Positions 13,969 through 16,530 of a DNA stretch of 16,530 bases are shown here, piece by piece. The position numbers were made by a program, and so were the translations under genes. The notes beneath the pieces are model-generated. The model had not been told where the DNA came from. It was given only the letters and a program-made list of their open reading frames with translations, and made no database searches. How positions within the stretch are numbered: the stretch's first letter is position 1; each line of letters starts with the position of its first letter. Source of the DNA: Desulfobacca acetoxidans (GTDB lineage Bacteria; Desulfobacterota; Desulfobaccia; Desulfobaccales; 0-14-0-80-60-11); the NCBI GenBank assembly GCA_022736495.1, contig DZCR01000068.1, positions 1 through 16,530 on the forward strand. Direction: 5' to 3'.

Positions 13969-14943
13969 TTAATGGGTGCGGGCCAAGAGTTCTTCGGTAA
14001 TGGCCCAAAAATAGGTCTTTTCCCGGGAATCGGGGAAGCATGTCAGGCAAGCCTGGGCCTTCAGAGTATAATCCCGGGCAATGGCCCGGGCGTGGTCCAG
14101 AGACCCGTACTGCTCCAGAATATCTTTCAATGCCGGGGCCGACTCCGGGGTCAGGTCCTGGGCGATGGCCTCCAGACGCTCCCGGTCTTGACGATTGGAC
14201 TGGGCCAGGGCGTGGATCAGGGGCAGGGTGATGCGGCCTTCCCTAAGGTCCGCGCAGACCTGCTTGCCCAACTCCCGTTCGTCCCCGGTATAATCCAGGA
14301 TATCGTCCACCACCTGAAAAGTGATTCCCAGGTTTAGGCCCATCTGGCTCAAGGCCTCTTCCTGGGAGGGTTCAACCCCACCCAAGATCGCCCCGATCCG
14401 GCAGGCGGCCGCCATGAGGATCGCGGTCTTGCGCGTGATGACGTCGAAGTAATCGGCCTCGGTAATCTTGAGATTACCCGCGTGCAAAAGTTGCAGGATC
14501 TCCCCTTCGGCCATCATGGTGGTGGCGTGGGACAAAACCTGCAAGATTTTTAATTTATTGGTGGTCACCGCCAGAGAAAGGGCCTTGGCCAGGAGAAAGT
14601 CCCCCACCAGGATGACCGCCTGGTTGCCCCATACGGTGTTGGCCGTGGACACGCCCCGCCGCACGTTGGCCGCGTCGATGACATCGTCGTGCAACAGCGT
14701 GGCCGCATGCAGATACTCGAAGATCGTGGAAAAATCACTCAGATTGTTACCCTGACAGCCGCACATCCGGGCCGCCAGGATGAACAAAAGCGGCCGGACG
14801 CGCTTACCGCCGCTGAGCAGGATATGGCGCCCCACCTCGGCGATCAACGGCACATGGGTCTGCAGATTGGCCAAAAGCGCCAGATTGATGGCGACCACAT
14901 CTTTTTCCAATTCTTTCAGGATACTTTTGCCCGCGGCACTCAT
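13969..14943 (-). CDS. ispB: Long-chain trans-polyprenyl diphosphate synthase (IspB-like)
   Basis: 324 residues. Both aspartate-rich motifs are intact: DDVID at 86-90 (LLHDDVIDAANVRRG) and DDILD at 213-217 (FQVVDDILDYTGD). GGKRVRP (45-51) binds the isopentenyl diphosphate. The length and the region before the first motif (FEYLHAATLLHDD) fit the long-chain octaprenyl/nonaprenyl group that makes the side chain of quinones such as menaquinone, rather than farnesyl synthase. ATG 14941-14943 is the only start, since an in-frame TAA lies upstream; AGAGG is about 18 nt away, so the ribosome binding site is poor. The gene follows rimO by 51 nt on the same strand, suggesting cotranscription. Confidence 0.92.
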   Translation of the reverse strand: MSAAGKSILKELEKDVVAINLALLANLQTHVPLIAEVGRHILLSGGKRVRPLLFILAARMCGCQGNNLSDFSTIFEYLHAATLLHDDVIDAANVRRGVSTANTVWGNQAVILVGDFLLAKALSLAVTTNKLKILQVLSHATTMMAEGEILQLLHAGNLKITEADYFDVITRKTAILMAAACRIGAILGGVEPSQEEALSQMGLNLGITFQVVDDILDYTGDERELGKQVCADLREGRITLPLIHALAQSNRQDRERLEAIAQDLTPESAPALKDILEQYGSLDHARAIARDYTLKAQACLTCFPDSREKTYFWAITEELLARTH

Positions 14944-14994
14944 TGTGAATAAAGTAACTTACCTCTCCGGGGAAGTCAATTGTTTAGGGTTAGG

Positions 14995-16386
14995 CTACCA
15001 TTCCTTTTCCCCCTCCGCCACAATCTCTCCCACCAAATCATAGGGCAAGGCCCGGGTGAGGCGCACCGCCTGGATCTCGCCGATCTCCCCCGTTCCTGCG
15101 GTGAGATAAACCTGCCCGTCAATATCCGGGGCCTGACTGGCCATCCGCCCTGTGAGGAGATAGTCGCTCTCCGGGCTAACCCCCTCCACCAGGACCTCGA
15201 CCACAGTACCAACCAGGGACTTGAGCCGGGTCTTGACCAACTTGGCCTGTTTAGCCTTTAAAATCCGAGCCCGGCGCCGGGCCTCCCGCCGGGGCACCGT
15301 AGGACCCCAGGTTGCCGCGGGCGTGCCCGCTTCTGGGCAGTATAAAAACACCCCCAGGTGGTCGAAGCGCACCTCTTCGATAAGATTGCATAACACCTGA
15401 AAGTGCTCTGCGGTTTCCCCCGGAAAACCTGTCATAACCGTAGTACGCAGCGTCGCCCCGGGCATGGTCTCCCGGATGCGCCGCACCGTGTCCAAAATCT
15501 CCCCGCGTCCATAGCCCCGCCCCATGCGTCGCAACACCTCATCATGGCCGTGCTGGATGGGCAGGTCCAGATAAGGCAGAATCCGGGGATGGGCGGCCAT
15601 TGTTTCCAAGAGTTCCCGGCTGATCCGGGCCGGATGCCCGTACAATAAACGGAGCCACCGGAAGCCATCTATCGCGGCCAGTTCCTGAAGCAGTGCCTCA
15701 AGCCCCGGCTGGCCGGACTCCTCCCTACCGTAGGCGGTAGTGTCCTGGGCCACCAGGATGAGTTCTTTCACTCCACTTGCAGCAAGCTTTCCGGCTTCCC
15801 GCACCAAAGTATCCAGCGGCCGGCTGCGCAAGGGGCCCCGAATCCGGGGAATAATACAATAGGTGCAGCGGTGGCCGCACCCTTCGGCGATCTTTAGATA
15901 CGCCAGATGTCCCGGTGTGGCGGGATAGCGTTCCTGCACGCCGCTATAGGCGTATACCGGGGCCTGAAAAAAAAGCCGCGCCCCGGTTCCGGTTTCCAGT
16001 CCTGCCAGCCTCTGGGGCAGGGCCGGAAAATCGTTGACCCCAATAAAAAGGTCCACTTCCGGGAGTTCTATCGCCAGTTCATCGCCATAGCGCTGCACCA
16101 GGCAACCGGCCACCACCAGCCGCTTTTCCGGGGATTCCTCCTTGACCCTGGCCAACTCCAGGATACCGTCCACCGCCTCTTTACAGGCCGCCTCAATAAA
16201 CCCGCAGGTATTGACCAGCAAAACGTCCGCCGCCTCAGGCGTGCCGGTAACCTCCCAGCCTGCCTTGGTCAGCCGTCCCAACATGATTTCCGTGTCCACC
16301 AGGTTCTTGGGGCAACCTAAGGAGATGGTATAAACGGTTTTCGGTTTTCGGTGCGCGGTTTTCAGTGGGCTGATAGTTGAGTCCAT
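14995..16386 (-). CDS. rimO: Ribosomal protein S12 methylthiotransferase RimO
   Basis: 463 residues in three domains. The N-terminal UPF0004 domain has cluster cysteines C25 (SLGCPKNLVDTE, a RimO signature), C61 (NTCGF) and C95 (AGCLVQRY). The radical SAM domain has C170, C174 and C177 in EGCGHRCTYCIIPRIRG. A TRAM domain fills about 395-463. RimO adds a methylthio group to the conserved aspartate of S12, using two [4Fe-4S] clusters and SAM. The first 16 residues are an extension coded by three copies of CGGTTTTC (plus strand), but ATG 16384-16386 is the only start available. A clear ribosome binding site is not seen. Confidence 0.96.
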   Translation of the reverse strand: MDSTISPLKTAHRKPKTVYTISLGCPKNLVDTEIMLGRLTKAGWEVTGTPEAADVLLVNTCGFIEAACKEAVDGILELARVKEESPEKRLVVAGCLVQRYGDELAIELPEVDLFIGVNDFPALPQRLAGLETGTGARLFFQAPVYAYSGVQERYPATPGHLAYLKIAEGCGHRCTYCIIPRIRGPLRSRPLDTLVREAGKLAASGVKELILVAQDTTAYGREESGQPGLEALLQELAAIDGFRWLRLLYGHPARISRELLETMAAHPRILPYLDLPIQHGHDEVLRRMGRGYGRGEILDTVRRIRETMPGATLRTTVMTGFPGETAEHFQVLCNLIEEVRFDHLGVFLYCPEAGTPAATWGPTVPRREARRRARILKAKQAKLVKTRLKSLVGTVVEVLVEGVSPESDYLLTGRMASQAPDIDGQVYLTAGTGEIGEIQAVRLTRALPYDLVGEIVAEGEKEW

Positions 16387-16428
16387 AAAAATGCAGGGCG
16401 GACATGGTCTGCCGTGTAGGGTGGGTAC

Positions 16429-16458
16429 ATTATATACAGAAATAGTCCATTAGGTCAC
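16429..16458 (-). promoter_or_regulatory. Promoter of rimO
   Basis: A perfect -10 TATAAT (16429-16434) lies 18 nt from GTGACC (16453-16458, four of six to -35) on the minus strand. The predicted leader to the ATG at 16386 is about 36 nt. Confidence 0.6.
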
Positions 16459-16530
16459 CACATGCTGCCACGCGAGGGCTGGAATTGCGTTGTAAAGCGC
16501 CCCCATGATACTGCTTCCTTAAGCTTCATC

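Noticed and set aside
16455..16529. A short minus-strand frame (about 24 codons) at the window edge
   Set aside because: It has no domain content, overlaps the rimO -35 region, and whether it is the end of a gene lying outside cannot be judged.

Overview
The window comes from a GC-rich Gram-negative bacterium. Gene content suggests a deltaproteobacterium (Desulfobacterota, for example a Desulfobacca/Syntrophobacterales-like sulfate reducer): a thioredoxin-like selenoprotein with an in-frame UGA, GAF-GGDEF signalling, a free rubrerythrin-type diiron protein, a YchF-related protein without its G domain, and many small periplasmic TPR, lipoprotein and START proteins. This assignment is inferred from family memory; there is no rRNA in the window. 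No tRNA, rRNA, CRISPR array, transposase or integrase was seen, so this looks like ordinary chromosome.

Layout. (1) 12-1373, minus strand: a selenocysteine-containing thioredoxin/TPR protein, whose N-terminus lies beyond an in-frame TGA, then a universal stress protein with a near-consensus promoter. (2) 1600-2676, plus strand: a GAF-GGDEF nucleotide cyclase with altered guanine-binding residues, facing a minus-strand periplasmic TPR protein across two back-to-back terminators. (3) 3737-5687, minus strand: an orphan DppB/DppC-type permease pair. (4) 5842-6447, minus strand: a CoA-pyrophosphatase-like Nudix hydrolase, divergent from a plus-strand run (6645-10164) of rubrerythrin-like protein, metallo-beta-lactamase-fold hydrolase, BamE/OmlA-like lipoprotein, cytidylate-kinase-like protein with a BON-like tail, and secreted dienelactone hydrolase. 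(5) 10265-12686, minus strand: an LpxH-like metallophosphoesterase with no standard start codon, a secreted START-type protein, and a YchF-like protein lacking the GTPase motifs. (6) 12823-13820, minus strand: an RNA-chaperone cluster (RRM protein, 51-aa basic protein, cold-shock protein) preceded by a promoter, an approximately 85-nt structured leader and an intrinsic terminator. (7) 13969-16386, minus strand: a long-chain polyprenyl diphosphate synthase and rimO.

The strongest unusual signal is the selenoprotein at 12-587. A good ribosome binding site precedes an ATG at 587, the frame runs through TGA at 486-488 in a UxxC redox motif, and a 7-bp hairpin with a GUUA loop lies 17 nt after the TGA, where a bacterial SECIS is expected. 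A standard gene caller would start at the internal ATG at 470 and lose the active site. Other points of interest are the Hypr-like substitution in the GGDEF protein, the apparent ATT start of the phosphoesterase, the G-domain-less YchF relative, and the RNA structures around the cold-shock cluster.
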